From positions 1,634,764 through 1,698,763 of the forward strand of contig NZ_CP114780.1 in the NCBI RefSeq assembly GCF_027359415.1: a stretch of DNA of 64,000 nt, given 5' to 3'. Below, piece by piece: positions 17,267 to 27,103 of this stretch. The notes under the pieces were generated by a model, which did no database searches, had not been told where the DNA came from, and saw only the letters and a program-made list of their open reading frames with translations. The number at the start of each line of letters is the position of its first letter. Position 1 is the stretch's first letter. A program made the position numbers and the translations under genes. The stretch is from Prochlorococcus marinus str. MIT 0918 (GTDB lineage: Bacteria; Cyanobacteriota; Cyanobacteriia; PCC-6307; Cyanobiaceae).

Positions 17267-17317
17267 AATAATAAAGAGCTTAAAAGCAACTTTAATGCTT
17301 TTAAGCTCTTTATTATT
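17267..17317 (-). terminator. Perfect 22-bp terminator-like hairpin
   Basis: Arms 17267-17288 and 17296-17317 are exact reverse complements (22 bp) with a 7-base loop; one more A-T pair extends the base. The upper stem contains GAGCTT/AAGCTC and the lower stem is A/T only, so it supplies its own U-rich tail. It lies 33 bases past the stop of the DUF4278-type gene and most likely ends that transcript. Confidence 0.75.
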
Positions 17318-17349
17318 TAATTAAGATAGATAGCTAAACAAGATTGTGC

Positions 17350-17520
17350 TTAGGCTTTTTGATATTGCACTCCACGGTAAGTAAGTGTTGAGAAGAGAGG
17401 CGAGGCTTTTTCTTGTCTGTTGATATAGACATTTTGTCTATAAGTCAGTTCAACAAAGTGCTTCTGTGCAATTTGTTTGTGCTGAACGTATGCTTTTCCT
17501 CGATAAATAAGGGTTTCCAT
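17350..17520 (-). CDS. DUF4278-type microprotein with three YRG repeats
   Basis: A 56-residue protein read from ATG 17520. It is built from three short repeats of the form L-x-Y-R-x-x-x-Y: LIYRGKAYVQ (4-13), LTYRQNVYIN (25-34) and LTYRGVQYQK (46-55). The LTYRGVxY element is the hallmark of the DUF4278 family common in cyanobacteria; function unknown. GGAC lies ten bases before the start, a weak ribosome binding site. The roughly 100 bases upstream form three hairpins on the leader, and a perfect 22-bp hairpin follows the stop, so this is a compact single-gene transcript. Confidence 0.75.
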   Translation of the reverse strand: METLIYRGKAYVQHKQIAQKHFVELTYRQNVYINRQEKASPLFSTLTYRGVQYQKA

Positions 17521-17539
17521 TTGCAGAGTCCGTTTTAGT

Positions 17540-17617
17540 GCCTGGCCCCCGTTCCTTGACCAGGCTGGAACTGCGCTCTGAAATCCAGAGCGAACGTTTT
17601 TTTGTAGCGGTTGCTAC
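17540..17617 (+). ncRNA. Structured segment: leader of the DUF4278 gene or opposing small RNA
   Basis: Three stems occur in a row: GCCTGG/CCAGGC (17540-17545 with 17560-17565), CGCTCTG/CAGAGCG (17574-17580 with 17586-17592) and GTAGC/GCTAC (17604-17608 with 17613-17617). Read on the plus strand, the second is followed by seven Ts (17597-17603) and the third by a long T-rich run, like two intrinsic terminators, although no plus-strand gene lies upstream. That suggests a small RNA antisense to the minus-strand gene's leader. Read on the minus strand, the same stems make a structured 5' leader. The strand given is a choice, not proof. Confidence 0.4.
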
Positions 17618-17810
17618 ATTATTTATTTTCTTTTTTTTAAAATAGTTTTGTAGTTCACTTTGATACAGAGCAAGCAAGCTATAGATTTCGTTAATGTTTG
17701 AAGCCTTTATAGGCGAAATTGAATAGCATATGATCTTTAAAGACTCAATTTCTAGATTGGATCTAATTGAGGATTTTAGTTCTATTCCTATTTACTCGAA
17801 GAATTAAAGG

Positions 17811-18083
17811 ATGAAACCTGTTTTGTTTTTTCTTGGATCAGCTATTAGGTGGATGGGTAAGAATCCCAGTAGATTCTTATTCTTCCATTTATATATTTCT
17901 TTGATTTATGTGATTACTTATATTGCAAAATCAAATTCATTAGACCTTTATCGCTTCATTTTTATTGCAGGGGCTATAGCCCCCTTGCTAATTGCTATTT
18001 ATAGAGGACTCCCATTAGATTGTCTGGATCTACAGACTGCAATAAAAAGAGAACTTTCAGAAAAAGAGTCCTTGGATACATAG
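17811..18083 (+). CDS. Small membrane protein (90 aa)
   Basis: A 90-residue protein with two hydrophobic segments, about 24-39 (FFHLYISLIYVITYIA) and 48-64 (RFIFIAGAIAPLLIAIY), followed by an acidic C-terminal tail (LQTAIKRELSEKESL). AAAGGATG at the start supplies a plausible ribosome binding site. I do not recognise the family; small two-helix proteins of this kind are frequent in picocyanobacteria. The gene converges with nfu, 72 bases away. Confidence 0.6.
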   Translation: MKPVLFFLGSAIRWMGKNPSRFLFFHLYISLIYVITYIAKSNSLDLYRFIFIAGAIAPLLIAIYRGLPLDCLDLQTAIKRELSEKESLDT

Positions 18084-18155
18084 TCAATTTCCTTTTGACA
18101 CAAAAGATATTTTTGTAAGGTTAATGAAAAAATCAATTCCAATTTACTTGTTGAT

Positions 18156-18401
18156 TTATAAAACCTGAATCACCTCACTTACCTCTGGGATCATTTCCTG
18201 AAGCTTTCTTTCAATGCCCATTTTAAGTGTCATGGTGCTACTAGGACAGCTGCCACAAGCCCCTTGTAATCTTACTTTGACTATTGGGCCATCAATTTCT
18301 ACTATTTCTACATTACCTCCATCAGCCATTAAGAATGGTCTTAATTCATCAAGGACTTTTTCAACATTTTCATGTGTAAGAGCCATGGTCTCATTTTCCA
18401 T
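18156..18401 (-). CDS. nfu: NifU-like Fe-S scaffold protein (Nfu C-terminal domain)
   Basis: An 81-residue stand-alone Nfu domain, the cyanobacterial and plastid CnfU form, which assembles and hands on [4Fe-4S]/[2Fe-2S] clusters, including to photosystem I. The ligand cysteines are C49 and C52 in [20 protein letters not shown], after the signature [16 protein letters not shown]. Start at ATG 18401; an internal ATG at 18386 ([12 protein letters not shown]) is equally possible and neither has a strong ribosome binding site. It is divergent from mqo with 72 bases between them. Confidence 0.93.
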   Translation of the reverse strand: MENETMALTHENVEKVLDELRPFLMADGGNVEIVEIDGPIVKVRLQGACGSCPSSTMTLKMGIERKLQEMIPEVSEVIQVL

Positions 18402-18473
18402 AAGGCTGTTGATTGTGTTTAAGTATATCTAGCCTACTCAATATTCTGTACTAATTAGAAAAGATTTGGATTT

Positions 18474-19964
18474 GTGTTTGCATCTGACTCTCTAGGCTCT
18501 GAAACTCAATTTGATGCGGTATTAGTTGGTGCTGGCATTATGAGCTCTACATTGGCTGTATTGCTTCATGAGTTAGAGCCTGATATGAAGATATTAATTG
18601 TTGAACGTTTGCATGCGCCAGGTTTGGAAAGTAGTTGTGCAGTTAATAATTCCGGTACAGGACATGCTGCTAATTGTGAATTCAATTACACCCCATTAAA
18701 TTCTGATGGGAGTTTAAATATTGATAAAGCTCTAGCTATTAATGCTTCTTTTGAAAGAAGCTTAGAATTCTGGTCTTCTATGACCGAAATGGGAAAACTT
18801 GTTCCCGATGAATTTTTACATGCTTTACCTCATGTGAGTTGTGTTTGGTCTCAGAATGATATTTCATATTTACGCCAACGTTTTTTACAGCTCAGTTCAG
18901 TAGATGTTTTTAAAGAGATGGAATGGAGTGATGACAAAGAGGAGATTAGAGAATGGATCCCTTTAATGATGAAAAGTCGTCAACCGCATCAGAAAGTTGC
19001 TGCAACACGTATGGCAAGAGGTACTGATATTGACTTTGGAGCACTTACATGCGCTTATTTAAAAGTCTTAGAAAAAAGCGGAGCTATTGAAATCAAATAT
19101 TCTACTGAAGTAATAGACATTCAAAGAGCTAATAAGAGAACCTGGCAGCTTTCAGTGCTTAATGAAAGAGAAGTTACTAGTGTTCAGGCATCTTTTCTTT
19201 TTCTGGGAGCTGGTGGAGGAGCTTTGTCACTCTTGAAAAAATCTGGGATAGCTGAATGCTATGACTATGGTGGGTTTCCTGTAAGCGGTAAATGGTTGGT
19301 ATGCAATGATGAAGAATTAGCTAATCAACATAATGCGAAAGTTTATGGAACTAGTGCCGTAGGAGCGCCACCAATGTCTGTACCTCATTTAGATTCTAGA
19401 TGGATAGAAGGAAAGAAGTCTTTATTGTTTGGACCATTTGCAGGTTTTAATACTAAATTTTTAAAGAATGGATCTAATTGGGATTTCTTTCGATCGATTC
19501 AATTCTCAAATGTTACTCCGATGATACAAGCAGGATTGGGGAATTATGATTTGATCAAGTATTTGATTAGCCAATTGCAACTTGACCACTCTGCGAGAAT
19601 GGATCAATTGAGGGACTTTTTCCCTGAGGCTAGATCAGATGATTGGCAGGTCTCAATTGCAGGACAGAGGGTACAAATTATTAAAAAGACTTCTAGAGGA
19701 GGTCTACTAAAATTTGGTACGGAAGTAGTATCTTCTTCAGATGGTACTCTTGCAGCTTTGCTTGGTGCTTCACCTGGGGCTAGTACAGCAGTTTCGATAA
19801 TGTTAGAAATTTTGAAACGATGTTGGAGTGAGAAATTGTCATCAAATATTTGGCAAGAAAGATTGAAAAAACTGCTACCTAGTTATGGGAAAGACTTGAA
19901 AAAAGATAGAGAATTATTTGATAATCTTCGAAGCCGTAGTAACACTCTTCTTGGTTTAGGTTGA
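18474..19964 (+). CDS. mqo: Malate:quinone oxidoreductase
   Basis: A 496-residue peripheral membrane FAD enzyme that oxidises malate to oxaloacetate and reduces quinone. The FAD-binding start is [20 protein letters not shown] (about 14-33), followed by [25 protein letters not shown] and the C-terminal [19 protein letters not shown], all typical of Mqo. The start is GTG at 18474 with GGA nearby. In picocyanobacteria, whose TCA cycle is incomplete, it would feed the plastoquinone pool. It stands alone between nfu and lepA. Confidence 0.93.
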   Translation: MFASDSLGSETQFDAVLVGAGIMSSTLAVLLHELEPDMKILIVERLHAPGLESSCAVNNSGTGHAANCEFNYTPLNSDGSLNIDKALAINASFERSLEFWSSMTEMGKLVPDEFLHALPHVSCVWSQNDISYLRQRFLQLSSVDVFKEMEWSDDKEEIREWIPLMMKSRQPHQKVAATRMARGTDIDFGALTCAYLKVLEKSGAIEIKYSTEVIDIQRANKRTWQLSVLNEREVTSVQASFLFLGAGGGALSLLKKSGIAECYDYGGFPVSGKWLVCNDEELANQHNAKVYGTSAVGAPPMSVPHLDSRWIEGKKSLLFGPFAGFNTKFLKNGSNWDFFRSIQFSNVTPMIQAGLGNYDLIKYLISQLQLDHSARMDQLRDFFPEARSDDWQVSIAGQRVQIIKKTSRGGLLKFGTEVVSSSDGTLAALLGASPGASTAVSIMLEILKRCWSEKLSSNIWQERLKKLLPSYGKDLKKDRELFDNLRSRSNTLLGLG

Positions 19965-20049
19965 GTGAGTTATGCGCTTTTTTTTCTTAATTGGATGACT
20001 TTGATGATTCACAAACACTTTTCAAATCTCTTTAGATAACTAAAAGCAC

Positions 20050-21858
20050 ATGACTGACGTCGCTGTCTCTAGATTAAGAAATTTTTGCATAATTGCTCAT
20101 ATTGATCATGGCAAATCAACCTTGGCTGACAGACTTTTACAAGAAACGAATACCGTCTCTTCAAGAGATATGCAGGAGCAGTTTCTTGATAATATGGATA
20201 TTGAAAGGGAAAGAGGAATAACTATCAAGCTCCAAGCAGCAAGAATGAATTATCTCAATAGTGATGGCGAACAATATGTGTTGAATCTTATAGATACTCC
20301 TGGTCATGTAGATTTTTCGTATGAAGTGAGTAGGTCTTTGCAAGCTTGTGAAGGCGCCTTATTAGTAGTAGATGCAAGTCAGGGTGTTGAGGCCCAGACG
20401 TTGGCAAATGTTTATTTGGCATTAGAAAATGATTTGGAAATTATTCCTGTTTTAAATAAAGTTGATTTGCCTGGATCGGACCCTGAAAAGATTAAGAAAG
20501 AGATTGAATCGATTATTGGTTTGGATACGTCTAATGCAATTTCTTGCTCTGCAAAAACTGGGTTAGGCATTCCAGAGATCCTTCAGGCGATAGTAAATAA
20601 AATACCTCCCCCTAAAGCTTTGTTGAATGAGTCAACTAAAGCTTTGATCTTTGACTCTTATTATGATCCTTATAGGGGAGTCATTGTTTATTTTCGTGTA
20701 ATGACTGGCAGCATTTCATCAAAAGATAAAGTTTATTTAATGGCGAGTAAGAAGAGTTATGAGTTGGATGAAATTGGTATAATGGCTCCAGACCAGATTC
20801 AAGTAAATGAATTACATGCTGGAGAAGTAGGTTATTTAGCAGCTTCAATAAAAGCTGTTGCAGATGCTCGTGTAGGAGACACTATTACCCTATGTAATCA
20901 AATTGCATCTACTCCTTTACCTGGATATAAAGAAGCAAAACCAATGGTTTTTTGTGGGCTTTTCCCTACAGATGCTGACCAATATCCAGATTTAAGAGAA
21001 GCATTGGACAAGTTACAACTTTCTGATGCTGCATTGAAATATGAGCCGGAAACTAGTAGTGCAATGGGCTTTGGTTTTCGTTGTGGTTTTCTTGGATTGC
21101 TTCATATGGAGATAGTTCAAGAAAGATTAGAACGTGAATATGATTTGGATCTAATTGTTACGGCTCCATCTGTTATTTATCAAGTGAATATGATTGATGG
21201 AGAAGTTTTATTAATTGATAATCCAGCTACTTTGCCGGACCCACAAAAACGTGAATCTATAGAAGAACCATATGTTCGAATTGAAATATATTCACCTAAT
21301 GACTTTAATGGAACTTTAATGGGGCTTTGCCAAGACCGTCGAGGTGAATTTGTTGATATGAAATATATAACTACTGATAGAGTTACCCTTATTTATGAGA
21401 TCCCATTAGCGGAAGTTGTGACAGATTTTTTTGATCAGATGAAAAGTCGTACTAAAGGTTATGCTTCGATGGAATATCATCTTATTGGGTATCGAAAAAA
21501 TGATTTAGTTCGGTTAGATGTTCTAATTAATTCCGAAAGAGCTGACCCCTTGACTACTATCGTTCATAGAGAAAAAGCCTATGGAGTTGGCAGAGGATTG
21601 GTCGAGAAGTTAAAAGAATTAATCCCTAGGCAGCAATTTAAGATCCCATTACAGGCTTCTATTGGAAGTAGAATTATCGCAAGTGAAAGTATTAGCGCCC
21701 TTCGTAAGGATGTTTTAGCTAAGTGTTATGGCGGCGATATATCCCGTAAGAAAAAACTGCTTCAAAAACAAGCAAAAGGTAAGAAAAGGATGAAATCCAT
21801 GGGGAAAGTAGACGTTCCTCAAGAAGCTTTTATGGCAGTTTTAAAATTAAACCAATAA
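20050..21858 (+). CDS. lepA: Elongation factor 4 (back-translocating GTPase)
   Basis: A 602-residue translational GTPase. The G1 loop is [15 protein letters not shown] (about 16-30), then [16 protein letters not shown] and NKVDLP (G4). The LepA-specific C-terminal domain ends in [20 protein letters not shown] and the usual [18 protein letters not shown]. It reverse-translocates stalled ribosomes and affects subunit assembly. The ATG at 20050 is preceded by only a weak AAAAGCAC spacer. No signal peptide gene (lepB) accompanies it as in enterobacteria. Confidence 0.97.
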   Translation: MTDVAVSRLRNFCIIAHIDHGKSTLADRLLQETNTVSSRDMQEQFLDNMDIERERGITIKLQAARMNYLNSDGEQYVLNLIDTPGHVDFSYEVSRSLQACEGALLVVDASQGVEAQTLANVYLALENDLEIIPVLNKVDLPGSDPEKIKKEIESIIGLDTSNAISCSAKTGLGIPEILQAIVNKIPPPKALLNESTKALIFDSYYDPYRGVIVYFRVMTGSISSKDKVYLMASKKSYELDEIGIMAPDQIQVNELHAGEVGYLAASIKAVADARVGDTITLCNQIASTPLPGYKEAKPMVFCGLFPTDADQYPDLREALDKLQLSDAALKYEPETSSAMGFGFRCGFLGLLHMEIVQERLEREYDLDLIVTAPSVIYQVNMIDGEVLLIDNPATLPDPQKRESIEEPYVRIEIYSPNDFNGTLMGLCQDRRGEFVDMKYITTDRVTLIYEIPLAEVVTDFFDQMKSRTKGYASMEYHLIGYRKNDLVRLDVLINSERADPLTTIVHREKAYGVGRGLVEKLKELIPRQQFKIPLQASIGSRIIASESISALRKDVLAKCYGGDISRKKKLLQKQAKGKKRMKSMGKVDVPQEAFMAVLKLNQ

Positions 21859-21874
21859 AAACTATTCTAATTTT

Positions 21875-22045
21875 TTAGATCTTTTTTGAACTAACAAGTT
21901 CATTTTCAATTCTATTTATTAGATTAAGACTTTGCTCATTATCATTATTTTTGAGAAAAGTTGACCACAATATTCCGATGAATATGCATATCCCTAGAAT
22001 TATCGTTAAATCTCCAACTGTAAGGCCTCGATTTTTAAAAAACAT
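21875..22045 (-). CDS. Small single-pass membrane protein (56 aa)
   Basis: Read from ATG 22045: basic N-terminus MFFKNRGLTVGD, one clean membrane helix at about 12-31 (LTIILGICIFIGILWSTFL), then a polar tail with a short amphipathic helix (SLNLINRIENELVSSKK). Positive-inside topology puts the N-terminus in the cytoplasm. GTGGAC just before the start is a weak ribosome binding site. The stop is 14 bases from the lepA stop (convergent). Not recognised; the protein-like composition is the main ground for calling it. Confidence 0.5.
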   Translation of the reverse strand: MFFKNRGLTVGDLTIILGICIFIGILWSTFLKNNDNEQSLNLINRIENELVSSKKI

Positions 22046-22141
22046 GTCCACGCATATTTGAATATGTACCTATATAAACCTTTAATCCAAAAAAATTCTA
22101 TTTATTATTATGATTTTTCATAAAAGAGCATGTGTTGTTAG

Positions 22142-23005
22142 ATGTTTTTCCCATTTAGTCAATCTGGCGTAAAAAGTCTGTCTCAAAAGATGAGTGATTG
22201 GGGGGTTTGTTTATTAGGTATTTATTTAGTTATTGCTTTTCTTACTCCTATCTTAATAAATCTAGGGCTTATTCCTGATGGACAGTTCGGACTAGATAGC
22301 CCCATTTTTGCCCCACCTTCTTTAGAGCATTTCTGTGGAACAGACCGTTTAGGGAGAGATGTTTGTTCAAGAACTTTGCAAGGTACAAGTGTTGCTCTCC
22401 AAGTCGTTTTTTTAGCTGTTGGGCTTGCCGTGTTAATTGGACTGCCTATTGGTATTCTTAGTGGATATATTGGTGGTTTTTTTGACAAGGCTTTGGTGTT
22501 AATAATGGAAACGCTTTATACTGTCCCAGTCTTGCTTTTGTCGGTAGTGATTGCTTTCCTTCTTGGGAGAGGAATTCCCAATGCATCTATCGCCTTATGT
22601 GTTGTATATATACCGCAATATTTTCGCGTTGTTCGAAATCAAACGGCGCAGGTCAAAACCGAACAATATGTAGAAGCGGCTAAGGCCATGGGTGCAGGCC
22701 CTTTATGGATAATGAAAAGATATCTGTTTAAAAATGTTATTACTTCTGTACCTGTGCTTTTAACTTTAAATGCTGCTGATGCAGTTTTGATTTTAGGAAG
22801 TCTAGGCTTTCTTGGATTGGGCTTGCCTGAAACGATTCCTGAATGGGGTAGTGATTTGAATATGGCTTTAGATGCAATGCCATTAGGTATCTGGTGGACA
22901 GCCCTATATCCAGGAATTGCGATGTTTGGATTGGTTCTTTCACTGTCTCTTGTTGGGGAATCTTTAGAGCTTTTTTTTAATCACAAAAAAACAGTTCAGA
23001 AATAA
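22142..23005 (+). CDS. dppC: Peptide/nickel-type ABC transporter permease (DppC-like)
   Basis: A 287-residue inner-membrane permease of the DppC/OppC group. It has an N-terminal helix (about 20-40), the conserved periplasmic segment HFCGTDRLGRDVCSRTLQG, and five further membrane helices. The ATPase-contact EAA loop is present as EQYVEAAKAMGAGPLWIMKRY (about 177-197). Its usual partners (DppB, binding protein and ATPase) are not adjacent, so it must assemble with products encoded elsewhere. The substrate, whether dipeptide or other oligomer, cannot be inferred. ATG follows a short leader with no clear ribosome binding site. Confidence 0.88.
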   Translation: MFFPFSQSGVKSLSQKMSDWGVCLLGIYLVIAFLTPILINLGLIPDGQFGLDSPIFAPPSLEHFCGTDRLGRDVCSRTLQGTSVALQVVFLAVGLAVLIGLPIGILSGYIGGFFDKALVLIMETLYTVPVLLLSVVIAFLLGRGIPNASIALCVVYIPQYFRVVRNQTAQVKTEQYVEAAKAMGAGPLWIMKRYLFKNVITSVPVLLTLNAADAVLILGSLGFLGLGLPETIPEWGSDLNMALDAMPLGIWWTALYPGIAMFGLVLSLSLVGESLELFFNHKKTVQK

Positions 23006-23041
23006 TTCTTTTATATCAAAAACAAATTAATTTATTTAGAT

Positions 23042-23731
23042 CTAACAATGGAATTTAATCGTTCTAGGTAGACTTTCCAAGATTTCTCCATTAGTTCCTA
23101 ATTCAGGGTAATTACGACCTTCCTTTTTACACCAATTTGCCACCTCGGGATAAGACCATTCAAATAAGGTTTGTTTATAAAGATCTTTAGTTAGCCCTTC
23201 ACCTGATTGTGGAGTTTTACCTTCCTTATCTCGTTGTTTTAATGCTTCAGAAAGAAGTATTGCAGTAGCTACTGAGACGTTTAGAGACTGAACCATCCCT
23301 CTCATAGGGATGTAAATTGATTCGTCTACCAACTCTTTTGCTTCTTGACTCAATCCCCATTTCTCAGCACCTATAACAAAAGCAGTTGCTTTTGTATAAT
23401 CAAGTAGGCGATAATCTTTTGCATTTTCTTGTAGATTAGTTCCATATAATTTAAACCCCATTTGCTTTAATGATTTAATTGCTTCCGAAATACTTTTATG
23501 TTGCTTTAACCTTACCCACTTTTGACTGCCTTGTGCAGTATTGTTGAAAGTTGGTGTTTTATTTTGTTTGCTTATAATATGAGTTTCGAGTATTCCAATG
23601 GCATCACAAGTTCTTAGTATGGCTGATAGATTATGCGGCTTTTCTACTTCTTCAATTAATAATGTAAGGTTTGACATTCGACGATTCAAGACTGATTTGA
23701 TCCTCTCAAATCTTCGTGGTAAAAGAGGCAT
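23042..23731 (-). CDS. trmH: tRNA (guanosine-2'-O)-methyltransferase
   Basis: A 229-residue SPOUT methyltransferase that methylates Gm18 in the tRNA D-loop. N-terminal MPLLPRRFERIKSVLNRR and LTLLIEEVEKPHNLSAILRTCDAIGI (motif 1 with the catalytic Arg), the SAM knot segments AFVIGAEKWGLSQEA and IPMRGMVQSLNVSVATAILLSEAL, and a positively charged C-terminal extension mark TrmH rather than RlmB. It converges with dppC (36 bases) and is divergent from rsmB over a 220-base AT-rich spacer. Confidence 0.9.
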   Translation of the reverse strand: MPLLPRRFERIKSVLNRRMSNLTLLIEEVEKPHNLSAILRTCDAIGILETHIISKQNKTPTFNNTAQGSQKWVRLKQHKSISEAIKSLKQMGFKLYGTNLQENAKDYRLLDYTKATAFVIGAEKWGLSQEAKELVDESIYIPMRGMVQSLNVSVATAILLSEALKQRDKEGKTPQSGEGLTKDLYKQTLFEWSYPEVANWCKKEGRNYPELGTNGEILESLPRTIKFHC

Positions 23732-23951
23732 GAGGGTAATTAGCTTCTATTTAAGAGATTTTTAAAGAATTGCTGACTCTGATGTTATGCAAACAAATGA
23801 GCCCTTTAGAAATTTAATTTTAGCATTATATTCTGGAATATTAAGAGACTAGATTTTGATAGCAAGTGGATCCTAATGAAATTTGTTAAATAACTCTATT
23901 ATAATTATTATTGGTATATAACTGAGTAAATTAAATTATTTTAGAAAGAAT

Positions 23952-25259
23952 TTGAAAATCGGACTTTTATCAAGGATGGCAGTATGGGAGATTCTCCAAG
24001 CTGTAGCAAGTGGCGCATATTCTGATGTTGCAATCGAACGTACTTTTCGGAAATATTCTTTAACTGAAGTAGATAGAGCTTTTGTCATGGAATTGTCTTG
24101 TGGTGCAATTCGTCAACGTTTGTTTTTGGATAGTTGGATTGATTATTTAGGAAAGGTACCTGCTCTTAAACAGCCACCTCTCTTACGTTGGTTGCTTCAT
24201 ATAGGCATGTATCAAATTTTTTTTATGCAAAGAGTTCCTATTTCTGCAATAGTTAATACAAGTGTCGAACTATCAAAAGAAAGGAACTTAGGACATCTTT
24301 CTAAAGTAGTTAATGCAATATTACGTCGTGCGATGAGAGCCCATGAGAATGGGGAGACGCTACCCATTAGGGGGAACAAAGTAGAACAATTTGCGAAATC
24401 TTTTTCAATTCCTATATGGCTAGCTCAGGGGTTAATTGATTGGAGAGGAGAAGCTAAAGCATTGATAACGGCTCAAGCGTTGAATAAACCCCCTTCTATT
24501 GATCTAAGAGTTAATAGAATGAAGTCTGATGTTAAAAATGTGCAAGAAAAATTTAAAAGTTTGGGTTTTAAAAGTCATTCTATAGAGGGATCCCCTTATG
24601 GTATAGAAGTCGTTTCTAGTTTTGGAGACTTACGAGAATGGCCTGGATATAGAGAAGGGGAATGGTCTGTTCAAGATAGATCTGCACAGTGGGTAGCACC
24701 TTTACTTGAAGCTAAGCCTGGTGAGCGTATTCTTGATGCGTGCGCAGCCCCTGGAGGGAAAACAACGCATATAGCAGAGCTGGTCGATGACTCTAGTGAG
24801 GTTTGGGCAGTAGATCGTTCTTCTAATCGTTTGAAAACGACTTCTTCTAATGTCGATCGACTTGGCTTCAATTGTGTTAATTTTCTCAAGGCTGATTCTT
24901 CCTCATTATTGGAAAGATTCCCTTCCTGGAGAGGTTATTTTGACAGAATCTTATTAGATGCTCCATGCTCAGGATTAGGCACTTTGGCAAGAAATCCTGA
25001 TGCAAGATGGAAGATTACACCTTCTAAAATTACAGAATTAGTTCGGGTTCAATCAAAATTATTAGAAAACCTTTTGCCGTTATTAAAGGTAGGAGGACGC
25101 ATTGTCTATTCCACTTGTACGTTTCATCCAAAAGAGAATTTTTTTCAGATTGAAAATTTAATGTCACTTCATCATTATTTACGGCTAATCAGTCAAAAGC
25201 AAATATGGCCTGGTGAAGAATATGGCGACGGATTTTATGCTGCGATTATTGACATTTGA
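23952..25259 (+). CDS. rsmB: 16S rRNA (cytosine-967-C5)-methyltransferase
   Basis: A 435-residue protein with an N-terminal NusB-like RNA-binding domain (about 1-140, AVWEILQAVASGAYSDVAIERTF) and a C-terminal Rossmann methyltransferase domain. The SAM loop is LDACAAPGGKTTHIAEL (about 259), and the two catalytic cysteines are near 339 (DAPCSGLGTLARNPD) and 389 (STCTFHPKEN). The start is TTG at 23952 after GAAAGAA, with no better ATG in frame. It converges with the PBP gene, 17 bases between stops. Confidence 0.93.
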   Translation: MKIGLLSRMAVWEILQAVASGAYSDVAIERTFRKYSLTEVDRAFVMELSCGAIRQRLFLDSWIDYLGKVPALKQPPLLRWLLHIGMYQIFFMQRVPISAIVNTSVELSKERNLGHLSKVVNAILRRAMRAHENGETLPIRGNKVEQFAKSFSIPIWLAQGLIDWRGEAKALITAQALNKPPSIDLRVNRMKSDVKNVQEKFKSLGFKSHSIEGSPYGIEVVSSFGDLREWPGYREGEWSVQDRSAQWVAPLLEAKPGERILDACAAPGGKTTHIAELVDDSSEVWAVDRSSNRLKTTSSNVDRLGFNCVNFLKADSSSLLERFPSWRGYFDRILLDAPCSGLGTLARNPDARWKITPSKITELVRVQSKLLENLLPLLKVGGRIVYSTCTFHPKENFFQIENLMSLHHYLRLISQKQIWPGEEYGDGFYAAIIDI

Positions 25260-25276
25260 ATTCAACAGAGCGTTTA

Positions 25277-27097
25277 TTAATTGACTTTTAAAGGTGGGTC
25301 GGGAAATTTTAAAATTTTTAGATCATTATTAATTCCCTCCATAAATTTTCTCCATGCATAAGCAGCGTCCCCGCTAGTACCATCGATGATTTCGTTGTTG
25401 TCTTTCCCAAACCAAACTCCAGTTGAAAGTTGAGGTATTGAACCAATAAACCAGAGGTCACGATTTCCTTCAGATGTCCCAGTTTTTCCTGCAACTTCCC
25501 GATCCTTTAGTGATGCAGCTACGCCAGACCCTTCGGTGACAACTTTTCTTAACATCCAATTTATTGTATCGGCCACTTTGATTGGAATAGCTATAGTACT
25601 TTTTTTTATATTTATTTCTTGACTCCACAAGATTTTGTTATTAGATGATTTGATTTCTTTTATTGGAGATGGTTTTATATATCTTCCTCTATTGGTAAAA
25701 CCGGCATAAGCAGCTGTCATATTAAGAACCGTTTCTTCATTTGCTCCTATTGCCAAAGAGTAATACCTCCCTAGAACTCGGTCTTGGCCAATTCCAAAAC
25801 TATTTGCTATCGATATTACTTTCTTAAAACCTACTTTTGACAAAAGATCAACTGCAACAGTATTTAATGAATTAGCTAAGGCTTTGATTAATGAAATTTC
25901 ACCATAATACTTACCGCCAAAATTCTTTGGACAATACCCATACCAGCATCTAGGCGTATCAAAAAGAACATCTTCTGGCTTATAACCTTCGTTAATAGCT
26001 GCTGCGTAAGTAAATATTTTAAAAGTAGAACCTGGTGATCTAAGTGCTTGAGTGGCTCGGTTGAATTGGTTTTGATAAAAGTTTTTCCCTCCCACGAGCA
26101 CCCTAATGAGACCTGTATTAGGTTCAATTGCAACAATGGCTCCATTAGTATCTTTAGGACTGTAATTGAGGAGAATATCTTTTGCCTTTAGCTGCCAATC
26201 TAGAATAAGACTTGTATGAATTTGCAGACCTCCAATCTCAAGTTGTTCTTTTGTGAGCAAATAAGGGAGACTTTGTTGAGCCCAGCTAGTAAAAAAAGGA
26301 GCTTTGCTAATTGAATATTTTGGGATTGCTGGTTGAAGAATTAAGGGACTTGTTAAGGCGCTTGATAATTCTTCTTTTGATATGAATTTTTCTAGGTACA
26401 TCTTTTGCAGAACCATTGATCTACGTTTTAGTGCTAAGTCACTATTAACTAGAGGAGAAAATAATGATGGAGCAGGAGTAATGCCAGCTATAAGAGCAAT
26501 TTCTGACAGGGATAGATTCTCAGGTTTCTTCTTAAAGTAGATCCATGCTGCATCAGAAATTCCATATGCTCCAGATCCTAAATAAACATTGTTAAGATAT
26601 TGTTCGATTATTTCTCCTTTGGTTAACTCTCTTTCAAGTTTGTAGGCAAGGGTAATTTCTTTTAGTTTGCGTTTTAATGTTCTTTCTTGATTTAGGAAAA
26701 TTATTCTTGCTAATTGTTGTGTAATTGTACTAGCACCTTCAACTACTGATCTCTTACGAATGTTAGTGATTATTGCTCTACTTATGCCTAATAAATCTAC
26801 CCCTTTATGATTATAAAACCTTCGATCTTCAGATGCTATAAAGGCCTTTTTTATTAAGGTTGGCATCTCACCTGGGGCAACTTTTTCTCTTGATACAGCT
26901 CCAATCTTTTGAATAATTTCCCCATCATTGTCTAGGAGTGTAATAGTACCAGGTCGACTGAATTCATTGATTTTACTAATCTCAGGGAGGAAAGAATCTA
27001 CTGTTAAACTGATAAAATTCTCAGATATGGCTGTTATTGATCCTATTGCTATAGAGCTTGTGAGTATGAATAGACAATTACTAATTGTTCTTTTCAC
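25277..27097 (-). CDS. mrcA: Class A penicillin-binding protein (PBP1A type)
   Basis: A bifunctional 606-residue peptidoglycan synthase. It has an N-terminal membrane anchor (about 8-24), a family 51 glycosyltransferase domain with catalytic E90 in ASEDRRFYNHKGVD and the STITQQLARIIFL motif, then the transpeptidase domain with the acylated Ser near 356 (SPGSTFKIF), SLN (ANSLNTVAVD) and KTGT near 542 (VAGKTGTSEGNRD). It acts on the outer face of the plasma membrane. It lies seven bases downstream of chlG, so the two may be co-transcribed even though they share no pathway. Confidence 0.94.
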   Translation of the reverse strand: MKRTISNCLFILTSSIAIGSITAISENFISLTVDSFLPEISKINEFSRPGTITLLDNDGEIIQKIGAVSREKVAPGEMPTLIKKAFIASEDRRFYNHKGVDLLGISRAIITNIRKRSVVEGASTITQQLARIIFLNQERTLKRKLKEITLAYKLERELTKGEIIEQYLNNVYLGSGAYGISDAAWIYFKKKPENLSLSEIALIAGITPAPSLFSPLVNSDLALKRRSMVLQKMYLEKFISKEELSSALTSPLILQPAIPKYSISKAPFFTSWAQQSLPYLLTKEQLEIGGLQIHTSLILDWQLKAKDILLNYSPKDTNGAIVAIEPNTGLIRVLVGGKNFYQNQFNRATQALRSPGSTFKIFTYAAAINEGYKPEDVLFDTPRCWYGYCPKNFGGKYYGEISLIKALANSLNTVAVDLLSKVGFKKVISIANSFGIGQDRVLGRYYSLAIGANEETVLNMTAAYAGFTNRGRYIKPSPIKEIKSSNNKILWSQEINIKKSTIAIPIKVADTINWMLRKVVTEGSGVAASLKDREVAGKTGTSEGNRDLWFIGSIPQLSTGVWFGKDNNEIIDGTSGDAAYAWRKFMEGINNDLKILKFPDPPLKVN

Positions 27098-27103
27098 TAA
27101 AAT

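Noticed and set aside
17540-17617. tRNA-like fold
   Set aside because: The stems do not form a cloverleaf and there is no TTC-type T arm or acceptor stem.
17450-17677. 75-codon minus-strand frame across the DUF4278 leader
   Set aside because: It overlaps the real 56-residue gene in another frame, its composition is low-complexity and basic, and it runs through the stems of the leader.
23787-23852. 21-codon frame upstream of rsmB
   Set aside because: No ribosome binding site and too short to judge.
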